DNA from: Paenibacillus artemisiicola
Lineage (GTDB): Bacteria; Bacillota; Bacilli; Paenibacillales; Paenibacillaceae
Reading direction: 5' to 3'
Assembly (NCBI RefSeq): GCF_017652985.1
Contig: NZ_JAGGDJ010000006.1
Location: 62,001 to 126,000 of the forward strand
Length of the DNA: 64,000 nt
Both the position numbers and the translations under genes were made by a program. Below, in pieces: positions 51,704 through 60,132 of the stretch; within the stretch, counting starts at the first letter, position 1, and every line of letters starts with the position of its first letter. The notes under the pieces are model-generated. The model worked only from the letters and a program-made list of their open reading frames with translations, was not told where the DNA came from and did not search any database.

Positions 51704-53682
51704 TCGGGAACGGCAAGATTCTGATGAATCTGGACCGCAACTGCTACATACGGGATATTTACTATCCGTTCGTCGGGCAGCTGAACCACGTCGGCGGCCA
51801 GTACTGCCGGTTCGGGCTGTGGGTCGGCGGCCAATTCTCCTGGCTGGAGGATCCGGAATGGCAGTTCAAGCTGTCATACGTGGCGGATTCGCTCGTGACG
51901 AACGTCATCGCCCGCAACGACCGGCTCGGCGTCGAGCTGCACATGAACGACGGCATCCACCAGCGCGAGAGCATCTACATCAAGCGTATCCTCGTCCGCA
52001 ACCTGGGGACGGAGGCGCGCGAGTGCCGGCTGTTCTTCCACCACGATCTGATGATCGACGGCTCCGAGGTCGGCGATACGGCGGCGTATTATCCCGAGAA
52101 CCATACGCTCTTCCATTACAAGCGTTCCTCGTACTTCATGTTCAACGGCTTCTCCGACGAAGGCGGCATGATGCAGTACACGACGGGCATCAAGCGGTTC
52201 CAGTCCGCGGAGGGCACGTGGCGCGACGCCGAGGACGGCAGCCTGATGGGCAATTCCATCGCGCAGGGCTCGGTCGACAGCACGATCAGCTTTCGTACCG
52301 TGGTCCCGCCCGGCGGCGACCAGACGGTCTACTACTGGATGTCGATCGGCAAAAACCTCGAGGAGGTCAAGTCGCTCAACCAGTACGTTCAGGACAGCCA
52401 TCCGGAGAAGCTGCTCAGCCGGATCGTCATCTATTGGAACCATTGGCTGCAGCGGGCGAAGCAGAACCTCGGCGACCTGCCGGCGGAGGTCGTCAACCTG
52501 TACCGCCTCAGCCTGCTGATCGTCCGGACGCAGACCGACGAGCGCGGCGCGATCATCGCCGCGAACGATACCGATATTTTGCAGTACAACCGCGACCATT
52601 ACAGCTACATGTGGCCGCGGGACGGCGCGCTGATCGCGGACGCCATGTCGGCCGCAGGCTTCCAAAGCGTGATCGCGCCGTTCTTCCATTTCTGCGCGCA
52701 GGCGCTGTCGCCGGACGGCTATCTGTTCCACAAGTACAACCCGGACGGCACGGTCGGCTCCAGCTGGCATCCTTACATCGTCCAAGGCAGCCGGCGCCTG
52801 CCGATCCAGGAGGACGAAACCGCGCTCGTGCTGTTCGCGCTCTGGAAGGATTACACGCGCCATCAGGTCATCGAGCTGCCGCAGGCGCTGTACAACAACC
52901 TCATCCGGAAGGGCGCGCTGTTCCTGAGCCAGTACATCGAGCACGCGCTGTCGCTGCCGAAGCCCAGCTACGACCTGTGGGAGGAGCGTTACGGCATCTG
53001 GACGTACACGGCGTCGTCCGTGTACGGCGGCCTGATGGCGGCGGCGTTCTTCACGGAGCTGTTCGGCGACTACGAGCGGAGCGACCATCTCCGCAATACC
53101 GCCGAGGGCATCAAGCAGGGCATCCTGAAGCATCTGTGGGACGAAGAGGCGGGACGCTTCGCGCGGGGCTTGATCCAGAAGGACAACCGCTGGGTGAAGG
53201 ACATGACGCTCGAAAGCAGCCTGTTCGCCGTCTGGGAATTCGGCGTGCTTCCGGTCGAGGACGAGCGCGTCGTCAAGACGATGCACGCGATCCGCGACGG
53301 CCTGACGGTCAAGACCCACGTCGGCGGCGTGGCGCGCTACACGAACGACTACTACTTCCAGCAATCGGGCGACATCGAGAACGTTCCCGGCAACCCGTGG
53401 GTCATCTGCACGCTGTGGGTCGCGAATTTCGAGATCGAGTCGGCCCGGTCGCTCGCCGACCTGGCCGCGCCGCGGAAGACGCTGGAGTGGGTCGTACGGA
53501 CGGCGCTGTCCAGCGGCGCGCTGCCCGAGCAGCTGCATCCGAACGACGGCAGCCCGCTGTCGGTCGCGCCGCTCACGTGGTCGCACGCGACGTACGTGCA
53601 GGCGGTGACCCGCTACGCGGAGAAGTACGCCGAGCTTTCGAAGGCGAGCGAAGGCGCGGATACCGGTCCGGTGGTAGAGTAG
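51685..53682 (+). CDS. Glycoside hydrolase family 15 (glucoamylase/glucodextranase-like)
   Basis: The 665-aa protein lacks a signal peptide and has the (alpha/alpha)6 barrel of GH15 after an N-terminal beta domain. Motifs are YSYMWPRDGALIADAMS, where the WPRDG stretch is a GH15 hallmark, and DLWEERYGIWTYTASSVYGGL with the catalytic Glu. It probably hydrolyses alpha-glucans inside the cell, so it would turn over the glycogen made by the operon, or trim maltodextrins. It ends the operon and is followed by a terminator. Confidence 0.92.
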   Translation: MARHLVIGNGKILMNLDRNCYIRDIYYPFVGQLNHVGGQYCRFGLWVGGQFSWLEDPEWQFKLSYVADSLVTNVIARNDRLGVELHMNDGIHQRESIYIKRILVRNLGTEARECRLFFHHDLMIDGSEVGDTAAYYPENHTLFHYKRSSYFMFNGFSDEGGMMQYTTGIKRFQSAEGTWRDAEDGSLMGNSIAQGSVDSTISFRTVVPPGGDQTVYYWMSIGKNLEEVKSLNQYVQDSHPEKLLSRIVIYWNHWLQRAKQNLGDLPAEVVNLYRLSLLIVRTQTDERGAIIAANDTDILQYNRDHYSYMWPRDGALIADAMSAAGFQSVIAPFFHFCAQALSPDGYLFHKYNPDGTVGSSWHPYIVQGSRRLPIQEDETALVLFALWKDYTRHQVIELPQALYNNLIRKGALFLSQYIEHALSLPKPSYDLWEERYGIWTYTASSVYGGLMAAAFFTELFGDYERSDHLRNTAEGIKQGILKHLWDEEAGRFARGLIQKDNRWVKDMTLESSLFAVWEFGVLPVEDERVVKTMHAIRDGLTVKTHVGGVARYTNDYYFQQSGDIENVPGNPWVICTLWVANFEIESARSLADLAAPRKTLEWVVRTALSSGALPEQLHPNDGSPLSVAPLTWSHATYVQAVTRYAEKYAELSKASEGADTGPVVE

Positions 53683-53749
53683 CGGCGCCGCGGCCGCCGC
53701 GGGTGGCGGCCTGTCGACCGTCGCGATGCGCCGGCGATCGCGCAAAGAG

Positions 53750-53786
53750 CAAGGCGGCGGAGTGTTCCGCTGCCTTGTTTGAGTTT
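53750..53786 (+). terminator. Terminator of the glycogen operon
   Basis: CAAGGCGGCGGA pairs with TCCGCTGCCTTG over 12 positions (one G-U), followed by TTTGAGTTT. Confidence 0.8.
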
Positions 53787-53955
53787 GCGCCCGAGGCGCG
53801 CGGCGCCGGCGGACGCGGGCGAGGCGGAGAACGCCCGAGCGCGGGCCGGCAATCGGCCCCCGGCTGGCCCGGCTTGGCGGCCGGGGGCCGCGGCCGCCTG
53901 CGATGCGACGCGGGAGGCGTTGCCATGCCTGCCGAAAAAATAGGCGCCGCCCCCC

Positions 53956-53984
53956 TTGCGCTTTCGTTCCCGGCTCCTTATAAT
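53956..53984 (+). promoter_or_regulatory. Promoter of the thrS T-box transcript
   Basis: TTGCGC (53956-53961), 17 nt and TATAAT (53979-53984), starting transcription near 53991, immediately ahead of the T-box leader. Confidence 0.7.
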
Positions 53985-53990
53985 AGGGAA

Positions 53991-54290
53991 CCAAAGCTTC
54001 ATACCCGGCGAGAACCAAAGACACGGTTCCCACCGGCGGGCTGCCCAGAGAGAGGGATGATCGCTGCGAATCCCTTCCGTCCCGCGGTGCGAATTACCAC
54101 TTTGCAGCCGTCACGTTGAACCCGCCGACTCGGTGTCGCGGCTGTAAACGGAACCGGATCATCCCCGTTAGCGGATTCCAATAAGGACCTTGTCCTCTCT
54201 GCGCATGCGGCTCGAGGCAAGGTCGAATGAGGGTGGAACCACGAGCCGAACGCACTCGTCCCTTTCCGGGCGAGATGCGTTTTTTTGCGT
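53991..54290 (+). promoter_or_regulatory. T-box riboswitch, threonine specifier
   Basis: The leader has the conserved T-box sequence AGGGTGGAACCACGAG at 54229-54244, followed by a terminator hairpin (AACGCACTCG ... GGGCGAGATGCGTT, 54249-54281, then T-run). Stem I can be drawn from GGCTGC (54039-54044) paired with GCAGCC (54104-54109). The 3' side of the specifier loop reads ATT-ACC-A, so codon ACC (54096-54098) is the specifier, that of threonine. Uncharged tRNA-Thr should bind here and prevent termination. The specifier was located by eye but agrees with the downstream gene. Confidence 0.9.
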
Positions 54291-54373
54291 TCACGCGGTT
54301 TGAAACGGCCCCCTTCGCCAAGGGGCGTGCCCTCGTTTCGGCCGACAATCATTCGAACGGAGGAAGAAGGCTC

Positions 54374-56293
54374 ATGGAACCAAACCTAATCGTGAAATTG
54401 GCGGACGGCTCGGAACGAAGCTGCGGGAAAGGAATCGCGGTCGCGACCCTCGCGGACGACATCAGTCCGGCGCTGCGCAAAAGCGCCGTCGCCGCCCGCG
54501 TCGACGGGCGGCTGGTCGATCTGGGCCACGCGCTGCTCGGCGACTGCGCGCTCGAATTCGTCCCGCTCGACAGCGAGGCGGGACTGGCGATCTACCGCCG
54601 GAGCGCGGCGCTCCTGGCCGCGCAGGCCGTCCAGCGCGTGCTCGGCGCGGACCGGGTCCGGCTCGGCGAATGCCGCGAGACGGAAGACGGCTTCAGCTGC
54701 GACGTGCAGGCCGACGAGCCGCTGACGCCCGCCGTTCTGAGGGCCGTCGAGAAGGAAATGGACGCGATCGCGCGCGCGAATCTGCCCGTCGTCCGCCGGC
54801 TGCTCGGCCGGGACGAAGCGATCGCATGGTTCGGGCGACGCGGCGAACCGTTTCTGCTGGAGCGGCTCCGCGAGCTGCCGGCCGGCGCGGACGTTGCGGT
54901 TTACGAGCAGGGTGAGTTCGCCGCCATGTGCGACGGGCCGCTGCTGCCGTCGACGGGGAGGATCAAGGCGTTCAAGCTGCTCGGCGTATCGGGCGCCTAT
55001 TGGCGGGGCGACGCGGACGGGGCGGTTCTGCAGCGCGTGCACGGCGCGGCGTTTCTGAAGAAGTCGCAGCTGGACCGTCATCTGGCGCTGCTCGAGGAAG
55101 CGAAGAAGCGCGACCACCGCAAGCTCGGCCGCGAGCTCGAGCTGTTCATGTTCTCGGAGGAAGCGCCGGGCATGCCGTTCTACCTGCCGAAGGGGATGGC
55201 GGTCCGCGCGGCGCTCGAACGGTTCTCGCGGTCGTTCTGGCGGAAGCGGGGCTACGAGGAGGTGCGCACGCCGTCCATGATGAACCGGCGGCTCTGGGAG
55301 CAGTCCGGCCATTGGGACCACTACAAGGACCATATCTACTTCGCGAAGGTCGACGACGCGGAATACGCGCTGAAGCCGATGAATTGCCCCGGCCATATCC
55401 TGCTGTACAACCATCGGCGGCGTTCGTACCGCGAGCTGCCCATCCGCTACGCGGAGTTCGGCCAGGTGCACCGCCATGAGTATTCCGGCGCGCTGAACGG
55501 GATGATGCGCGTGCGCGCGTTCTGTCAGGACGATGCGCATTTGTTCGTCCGGCCCGACCAGCTCGAACGGGAAATCGACGGCATCTTGGCGCTGATCGAC
55601 GAGATGTATGCGGCTTTCGGCTTCGCGTACCGGATCGAGCTGTCGACGAAGCCGGAGAGCGCCATGGGCTCGGCGGAGCTCTGGGAGCGGGCGGAACGGG
55701 CGCTCGAGCAATCCCTGCGGCGACGCGGCGCCGAGTATCGGTTGAACCCGGGGGACGGCGCCTTCTACGGACCGAAGATCGATTTTCACATCCGCGACGC
55801 GATCGGCCGCAGCTGGCAGTGCGCGACGGTACAGCTCGATTTTCAGATGCCGGAGAAGTTCGACCTGTCTTACATCGGCGAGGACGGCGGGAAGCATCGG
55901 CCGGTGCTCGTTCACCGGGCGGTGTTCGGCTCGGTCGACCGCTTCGTCGGCATCCTGACGGAGCATTACGCCGGGGCGTTCCCGCTCTGGCTCGCGCCCG
56001 TGCAGGCGGCGGTCATTCCGGTGTCCGAGGCGGACGCGGAATCGGCGCTTGCGCTGCGGGAGGCGCTGGAGGAAGCGGGTTTGCGGGCGGAGGCCGACCT
56101 GCGGCAGGAGAAGCTGGGGTACAAGGTCCGCGAGGCGCAGCTCGCGAAGGTGCCGTACACGCTGGTGCTCGGCGAGGCGGAGCGGGCCGGCGGCACCGTA
56201 TCCGTGCGGCGCAGAGGCGAAGTCGCGGCCGCCGCGATGACGCCGGCGGAGCTGATCGCGCGGCTGCGGGCGGAGGAGGCGGCGCGGGCGTAA
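54374..56293 (+). CDS. Threonyl-tRNA synthetase, editing-site residues missing
   Basis: The 639-aa protein has TGS, SAD (editing), class II catalytic and anticodon-binding domains. Catalytic zinc ligands are present: Cys338 in MNCPGH, His389 in QDDAHLF, His514 in VLVHRA. The editing domain keeps its overall form, but the HxxxH motif (LRHSTAH in other ThrRS) reads YRRSAAL at 74-80, and CxGPH reads CDGPL at 186-190, so three of the four editing residues are gone. It may be a second, ThrZ-like, T-box-induced synthetase. The ATG at 54374 follows GGAGGAAGAAGGCTC; the leader is non-coding. Confidence 0.93.
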   Translation: MEPNLIVKLADGSERSCGKGIAVATLADDISPALRKSAVAARVDGRLVDLGHALLGDCALEFVPLDSEAGLAIYRRSAALLAAQAVQRVLGADRVRLGECRETEDGFSCDVQADEPLTPAVLRAVEKEMDAIARANLPVVRRLLGRDEAIAWFGRRGEPFLLERLRELPAGADVAVYEQGEFAAMCDGPLLPSTGRIKAFKLLGVSGAYWRGDADGAVLQRVHGAAFLKKSQLDRHLALLEEAKKRDHRKLGRELELFMFSEEAPGMPFYLPKGMAVRAALERFSRSFWRKRGYEEVRTPSMMNRRLWEQSGHWDHYKDHIYFAKVDDAEYALKPMNCPGHILLYNHRRRSYRELPIRYAEFGQVHRHEYSGALNGMMRVRAFCQDDAHLFVRPDQLEREIDGILALIDEMYAAFGFAYRIELSTKPESAMGSAELWERAERALEQSLRRRGAEYRLNPGDGAFYGPKIDFHIRDAIGRSWQCATVQLDFQMPEKFDLSYIGEDGGKHRPVLVHRAVFGSVDRFVGILTEHYAGAFPLWLAPVQAAVIPVSEADAESALALREALEEAGLRAEADLRQEKLGYKVREAQLAKVPYTLVLGEAERAGGTVSVRRRGEVAAAAMTPAELIARLRAEEAARA

Positions 56294-56431
56294 AGCCGGA
56301 CGCGAAACCCGCTTGACGCGGCGCTTCCCCGCGGCTAGGCTAAGGCTAGACGGCGTAAGGCGGATGCGCGCGGCATCCGCCCGACGGCCGAAAACGAGCG
56401 CGAACGCGAGTTCGCCAGGGAGGCTGCCCGC

Positions 56432-56941
56432 ATGAGCAAGCCCGAAGAAGCAAAGCCCGAGGACGCAAAGCCCGCACAAGCCGAAGACGCACGGCCGGAA
56501 GACGTTCGCATCGTCATGCTGCCGCACCGCAGCTACGTCGGCATGGCGCTGACGTCGGCGTTCGCCTCGCACGACCCGAAGCGCGCGGAACTGCTGCAGA
56601 AGCAGTTCATTAGCCGGCGTTTCGAGATCAAAGGGATGACGGATTCCGAGACGTATGTATGTCCGTCCTTCGTCTGCGAGCAGCTGTTCACGTATCTGTT
56701 TTGCAAGGAAGTGAGCCGGATTGCCGACGTGCCGGAGGGCATGATCGGTTTCGAAATTCCGGAAGGACGCTACGCGAAGGTGCGCGCGAAGCACGGCGAC
56801 CCGTACGACGCGCTGCATGCGTTCCTGCGGGCGAACGGGCTGCGCAACGACCCCCGCGGCATGTCGCTCGAGGCGTATCGGGTGCATCGCCCCAAGTGGC
56901 CGGACGAAGTCGACGTGTACGTGCCGCTCCTCGAGACCTGA
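56432..56941 (+). CDS. GyrI-like / effector-binding domain protein
   Basis: The 169-aa protein has a short Ala/Glu/Lys/Pro-rich N-terminal stretch and then a GyrI-like (AraC effector-binding) fold: IVMLPHRSYVGMALTSAF, RIADVPEGMIGFEIPEGRYAKVRAK, and the C-terminal DEVDVYVPL strand with a conserved-looking Glu. Such stand-alone domains bind or hydrolyse hydrophobic or drug-like ligands and sometimes bind DNA gyrase. No DNA-binding domain is present. AGGGAGG lies eight nt before the ATG. It is unlinked to its neighbours by operon signals. Confidence 0.8.
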   Translation: MSKPEEAKPEDAKPAQAEDARPEDVRIVMLPHRSYVGMALTSAFASHDPKRAELLQKQFISRRFEIKGMTDSETYVCPSFVCEQLFTYLFCKEVSRIADVPEGMIGFEIPEGRYAKVRAKHGDPYDALHAFLRANGLRNDPRGMSLEAYRVHRPKWPDEVDVYVPLLET

Positions 56942-57023
56942 TGCGAGCGGGCGTTCGGACAACGAGAGCCGACAAACCGGCGAAGGGCGCTTCATGAAAG
57001 CATAGGCATCCGATCACCAGACA

Positions 57024-57056
57024 GGCCTCCGGCGTTCGCCGGAGGCCTTCGTTTTG
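57024..57056. terminator. Terminator hairpin
   Basis: GGCCTCCGGC (57024-57033) pairs perfectly with GCCGGAGGCC (57038-57047), followed by TTCGTTTT. It terminates the GyrI-like gene and may also act for the convergent yjcZ gene. Confidence 0.8.
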
Positions 57057-57143
57057 GCCGCCGCGGGGCCAACCGCCCGCGAACGGCAAACGGCCCTACC
57101 GAGGGCAGGACCGTTCCGGGGATCGGGTGCGGTTACCATCTGC

Positions 57144-57263
57144 TTAGATGAATACACCGCGAAGAACGATTACGAGCAAAATATAGAGGACAAGGATTAC
57201 GCCGATTGCCGTGCCGAATACCGGGCCGCAACCTACTCCGCCTACACCATTCATGTATCCCAC
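57144..57263 (-). CDS. YjcZ-family sporulation peptide
   Basis: A 39-residue ORF starting at a GTG seven nt after AGGAGGT: MGYMNGVGGVGCGPV then FGTAIGVILVLYILLVIVLRGVFI, the Gly-rich start and single hydrophobic helix typical of YjcZ-type sporulation peptides. It is too short to be found by length-based searches. It lies next to the gerP operon and has a perfect CATAnnnTA -10 (CATATATTA) upstream, so it is likely expressed late in the mother cell. The function of the family is unknown. Confidence 0.75.
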   Translation of the reverse strand: MGYMNGVGGVGCGPVFGTAIGVILVLYILLVIVLRGVFI

Positions 57264-57313
57264 TGTACATACCTCCTGAGTGGTTTGATTTGTGATGGTT
57301 CAGATCACATTGG

Positions 57314-57322
57314 TAATATATG
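57314..57322 (-). promoter_or_regulatory. Possible sporulation-sigma -10 of yjcZ
   Basis: On the minus strand CATATATTA matches the CATAnnnTA -10 used by sigma-K (and resembles sigma-E) promoters. No convincing AC -35 at 16-17 nt was found. Confidence 0.35.
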
Positions 57323-57381
57323 ACGGCGGGGCGGCAACGACTGGACGTTTGACGGGGGTACATTCATAATTATGCATTCGC

Positions 57382-57930
57382 CTAAACGGAAGTCCGCCCG
57401 AGCAGGGCGTAAGGCGCCATGGGGGCGCATTCGCCCGGTTCGACCCAGCGGATCGTGGCCGGCTTCGCGAATTGGCGGATGTTGCTGATGCGCGATTCGG
57501 CCCGCGTGTTCACCCCGTTGCCCACGAGCAGCATCGCGGAGCTGCTGACGGCGATGATCTCGATGCAGCCGACGCTGATGCGCGGGTCGCGGTTGACCGT
57601 CCGCACGTCGACGGGCTCCCTCGCCGCTTCGGCCAAGAACGGCGTGACCGGCGGAACGGGCTGGCTGAAAATATCATAGGACTCGAAATAGACGCGGTTC
57701 GAGAACAGATGGTCCGACTCCCGCTGCACGGCGACGCCGCGGAGCTTGGCGTTCACGTCCGCGCGGTCCCCGAACTGCATGATGGACGCGCTGCTGATGC
57801 TGTTCACGTAGACGCCGCCGACCTCCGACACGCGGACGGGGTAGTCCGAATTTTCAACGTCCGGCAGGCCTAGAAGGTCCGCGAACGGCACCTCGCCGGG
57901 CTTGCGGACGCTGCGCGCCTCGCGGCTCAT
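57382..57930 (-). CDS. gerPE: Spore germination protein GerPE
   Basis: The 182-aa protein has the short repeated GerP-type motifs VGGVYVNSISSASIMQFGDR and SVGCIEIIAVSSSAMLLVGNG. GerP proteins are made in the mother cell and let germinants reach the inner spore layers through the coat. It is longer than the roughly 120-aa B. subtilis GerPE. Its start overlaps gerPD by ATGA. Last gene of the operon; no gerPF follows. Confidence 0.85.
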   Translation of the reverse strand: MSREARSVRKPGEVPFADLLGLPDVENSDYPVRVSEVGGVYVNSISSASIMQFGDRADVNAKLRGVAVQRESDHLFSNRVYFESYDIFSQPVPPVTPFLAEAAREPVDVRTVNRDPRISVGCIEIIAVSSSAMLLVGNGVNTRAESRISNIRQFAKPATIRWVEPGECAPMAPYALLGRTSV

Positions 57931-58190
57931 CGGGCATCCCCGAGCTTGCTGCGCGTCAAGCGTTCTTCCGCTTCCTGCTCCAGCGCGCCTTCGCCTTCGG
58001 ACTGCTCGGCGCCTTCCGGTTCCATCAGCGGCGCGAACGGACCGACGATGACCGATTCCGGCGGCGTATCGAACATCGAGACGAGCGAGATCGTCTCCGT
58101 ATCCCCGATTTGCAGGACGGAGGCGCTCGCGACGGCGGTCAATTGGATGCAGCCGACCGCGAGCACGTGATTGACGACGTTAAGCTGCAT
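57927..58190 (-). CDS. gerPD: Spore germination protein GerPD
   Basis: An 87-aa protein starting MQLNVVNHVLAVGCIQLTAVASASVLQIGDTETI, with the VGxIQL-ASASVLQIGD pattern of GerPD (region quoted in outline: VGCIQLTAVASASVLQIGD). The tail is Glu-rich and longer than usual. The ATG at 58190 follows GGAGAGGAAACGCCC. It overlaps gerPE. Confidence 0.85.
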   Translation of the reverse strand: MQLNVVNHVLAVGCIQLTAVASASVLQIGDTETISLVSMFDTPPESVIVGPFAPLMEPEGAEQSEGEGALEQEAEERLTRSKLGDAR

Positions 58191-58222
58191 GGGCGTTTCC
58201 TCTCCTTGTTCGCCGGCTTGGC

Positions 58223-58978
58223 TTAAGGCGCCAGACGGCCGACGTAATTTTGCAGAGCCAGATCGATATCGCGCTCCGTCTTGCGGATGACGTCCGCTTC
58301 GATGGCCGGTTCCTGCGCCTCGCCCGGCGTTCCCTTCTTCTGCTCTTCCTCCGCCTTGCGCGTCAGGGTCTGGATATAGAATTGGATGCGCGGATTCATC
58401 TGCTTGCGAATATCTTCGATCACCAGCTTGCGATGGTACGGATCCAGGGCGATGCCCGCCTGGGCTTCGATTTGCTGCAGCCTGAGCGGCGCTTCCTGGT
58501 CCAGGTAGCAATCGACGGCGCGCCGGATTTCCGGGTACGGCGGCGGAGGCGCGACGAACGCGGGCATTCCGCTCGCCGACGGGGACGGGAATTGATGCGG
58601 CGTTTGCGTCGCCTGCGGGTCCATGCCCGATTCCGGATTCTCCTTGGGCTCGTTCACGACGAGCTTGCCCGGTCCCGGCATGACGAGCTGGCCGATCTCC
58701 TTGACCTGCTCCTCGCTCGGCGCCGACATGCCGATGTTCAGCGTGCCGCTCAGCTTCTCGACCTTCAGCTGGTCGAAATGGTATTGAATCGTATCGACAT
58801 GATAATACGGTTTGTTTTCCGCGGCGTTCATCCGCTCGTTCAGGTCGTCGAGCTGCCGGCACAACCTGCCGATGACCGCCTGCTGCTCGTTCACCTGGCC
58901 CTGCAGCTGCTGAACATATTGATTGAGCGCCATGACCATTTGCCACGGAGACGGCGATCTATTCGGTTCGTTCTGCAT
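58223..58978 (-). CDS. gerPC: Spore germination protein GerPC
   Basis: The 251-aa protein has an N-terminal coiled coil (QYVQQLQGQVNEQQAVIGRL) and the GerPC motif VDTIQYHFDQLKVEKLSGTLNIG, then a Pro/Ser-rich middle and a helical C-terminal third. In B. subtilis GerPC is a coat component of about 200 aa. GGAGGTGCCCGCAA is upstream of the ATG at 58978. Third gene of the operon. Confidence 0.9.
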   Translation of the reverse strand: MQNEPNRSPSPWQMVMALNQYVQQLQGQVNEQQAVIGRLCRQLDDLNERMNAAENKPYYHVDTIQYHFDQLKVEKLSGTLNIGMSAPSEEQVKEIGQLVMPGPGKLVVNEPKENPESGMDPQATQTPHQFPSPSASGMPAFVAPPPPYPEIRRAVDCYLDQEAPLRLQQIEAQAGIALDPYHRKLVIEDIRKQMNPRIQFYIQTLTRKAEEEQKKGTPGEAQEPAIEADVIRKTERDIDLALQNYVGRLAP

Positions 58979-58996
58979 TTGCGGGCACCTCCGGTA

Positions 58997-59197
58997 TTAA
59001 TTCGGATTCGGCAGCGGCACGAAATTGACCGGATTCTCCTCCAACTGGGGAGCCGGTCCCGTGAATCCTCCCGTATTGTACATTTGGGCGTTCGACGCGA
59101 TGGAACCCGCCGTCCCGACTTGCAGGACGGACGAGTTCGTCACGCTGTTGACGCGAAGCTGATGGATGGTGATGGTTTGATGAACCGTCAGATTCAT
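58997..59197 (-). CDS. gerPB: Spore germination protein GerPB
   Basis: A 66-aa protein, MNLTVHQTITIHQLRVNSV and then NSSVLQVGTAGSIAS, the GerPB pattern, with PLPNPN at the end. The ATG overlaps the gerPA stop (ATGA at 59195-59198), which settles the start against longer frames. It acts with the other GerP proteins in coat permeability. Confidence 0.88.
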   Translation of the reverse strand: MNLTVHQTITIHQLRVNSVTNSSVLQVGTAGSIASNAQMYNTGGFTGPAPQLEENPVNFVPLPNPN

Positions 59198-59433
59198 CAG
59201 ACGTTGACTCCGTTGGCGAGGTTGTTTTCCGTGTTGTCCTGAACGTCCGGATCGTTCGTGTTCGTGGCGCTGACGGCGTTGTTGGAGTTCGTCAGGCTGC
59301 CGGTCAGGAAGGAGCCGGAGCCCGCGTACGTCTTGGAGGAGCTCGCCGGGGAGAGCTGGACGGAATCGCCGAACTGCACGATGGCGCTCGAACCGACGCT
59401 GATGACTTTGACGAAGCCGACGATGGCTGGCAT
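59197..59433 (-). CDS. gerPA: Spore germination protein GerPA (GerPA/PF family)
   Basis: The 78-aa protein starts MPAIVGFVKVISVGSSAIVQ and contains GSGSFLTGSLTNSNNAVSAT and NDPDVQDNTEN, the GerPA/GerPF family pattern. As first gene of the operon, GerPA is the natural call. AAGGAGTGAGGCACC precedes the ATG. Confidence 0.9.
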   Translation of the reverse strand: MPAIVGFVKVISVGSSAIVQFGDSVQLSPASSSKTYAGSGSFLTGSLTNSNNAVSATNTNDPDVQDNTENNLANGVNV

Positions 59434-59478
59434 GGTGCCTCACTCCTTATCTGGGATTGCAGCATCGATGCTACATCC

Positions 59479-59502
59479 TATGCGGCAAACGCCCAGACGT
59501 GA
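59479..59502 (-). promoter_or_regulatory. Candidate sigma-K promoter of the gerP operon
   Basis: On the minus strand an AC (in TCAC, 59499-59502) is followed after 16 nt by CATA-GGA-TG (from 59482 downwards), close to the mAC-N16-CATAnnnTA consensus. It is about 45 nt upstream of gerPA. In B. subtilis gerP is a sigma-K operon. Confidence 0.45.
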
Positions 59503-59587
59503 CTTTCGCGGCCGACTTCGCGTGTGGCGGAACGATGGGCGGATGCATACAGTGGTAGGAAGAAGCACGGAAGCGGGGGGAGTCGGG

Positions 59588-60013
59588 ATGGCGCTTGATT
59601 GGGAGGAATTGGAGCAGTGGATGGAGAAGCAGCAGCTGCCCAAAGGATTCGATGTCTTCCGGCAGTCGGAGTGGATCGAGAATTACGTCCGCGGCATGAT
59701 GAACAAAGCGATTCCGGCGGCTTCGTCGGCGTTCCAGACGACGAACGCGAACGTGGCGGAAACGAAGCGGTTCGTGGTCGTGACGTATCCGCTCGGGGAG
59801 GAAGCGGATCTGTCGGCGCTCCGGCTGCTGGCCAAGGAGGACCGGCTGAAGCTGAGCGGCCTGCCGGGCGGCGACGCCGAAACGATCCGGCTGCCGAAGC
59901 TGGTGCTGCCGCGTACCTGCCAGGCGGAATACGACGGCGCGGTGCTCAAGGTGAAGCTGAGGAAGCGGCCGCCGAGCAAGCGGTCCCATATCGCGACGAT
60001 TCAGGGGCCGTAG
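59588..60013 (+). CDS. Hsp20-like protein (possibly GerT type)
   Basis: The 141-aa protein has an alpha-crystallin-like ending: ADLSALRLLAKEDRLKLSGLPG, then IRLPKLVLPRTCQAEYDGAVLKVKLRKR, as the DGAVLKVKL and I/L-R-LP strands of small heat-shock proteins. Its place divergent from the gerP operon recalls GerT, an Hsp20-like coat protein of Bacillus. ATG at 59588 follows GGGGGAGTCGGG. A coat or germination role is inferred from position. Confidence 0.7.
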   Translation: MALDWEELEQWMEKQQLPKGFDVFRQSEWIENYVRGMMNKAIPAASSAFQTTNANVAETKRFVVVTYPLGEEADLSALRLLAKEDRLKLSGLPGGDAETIRLPKLVLPRTCQAEYDGAVLKVKLRKRPPSKRSHIATIQGP

Positions 60014-60132
60014 GGGGGGTTCGTCACATAACTGTCACCAATTCGTCCGAACTTCAAAGGCGCGTCCGCTGGCGGAAGGCGGTTTCTTTCCTTATAATGC
60101 AGGTAAAGGAACTTGCATAGGGAGTGTTTTCC

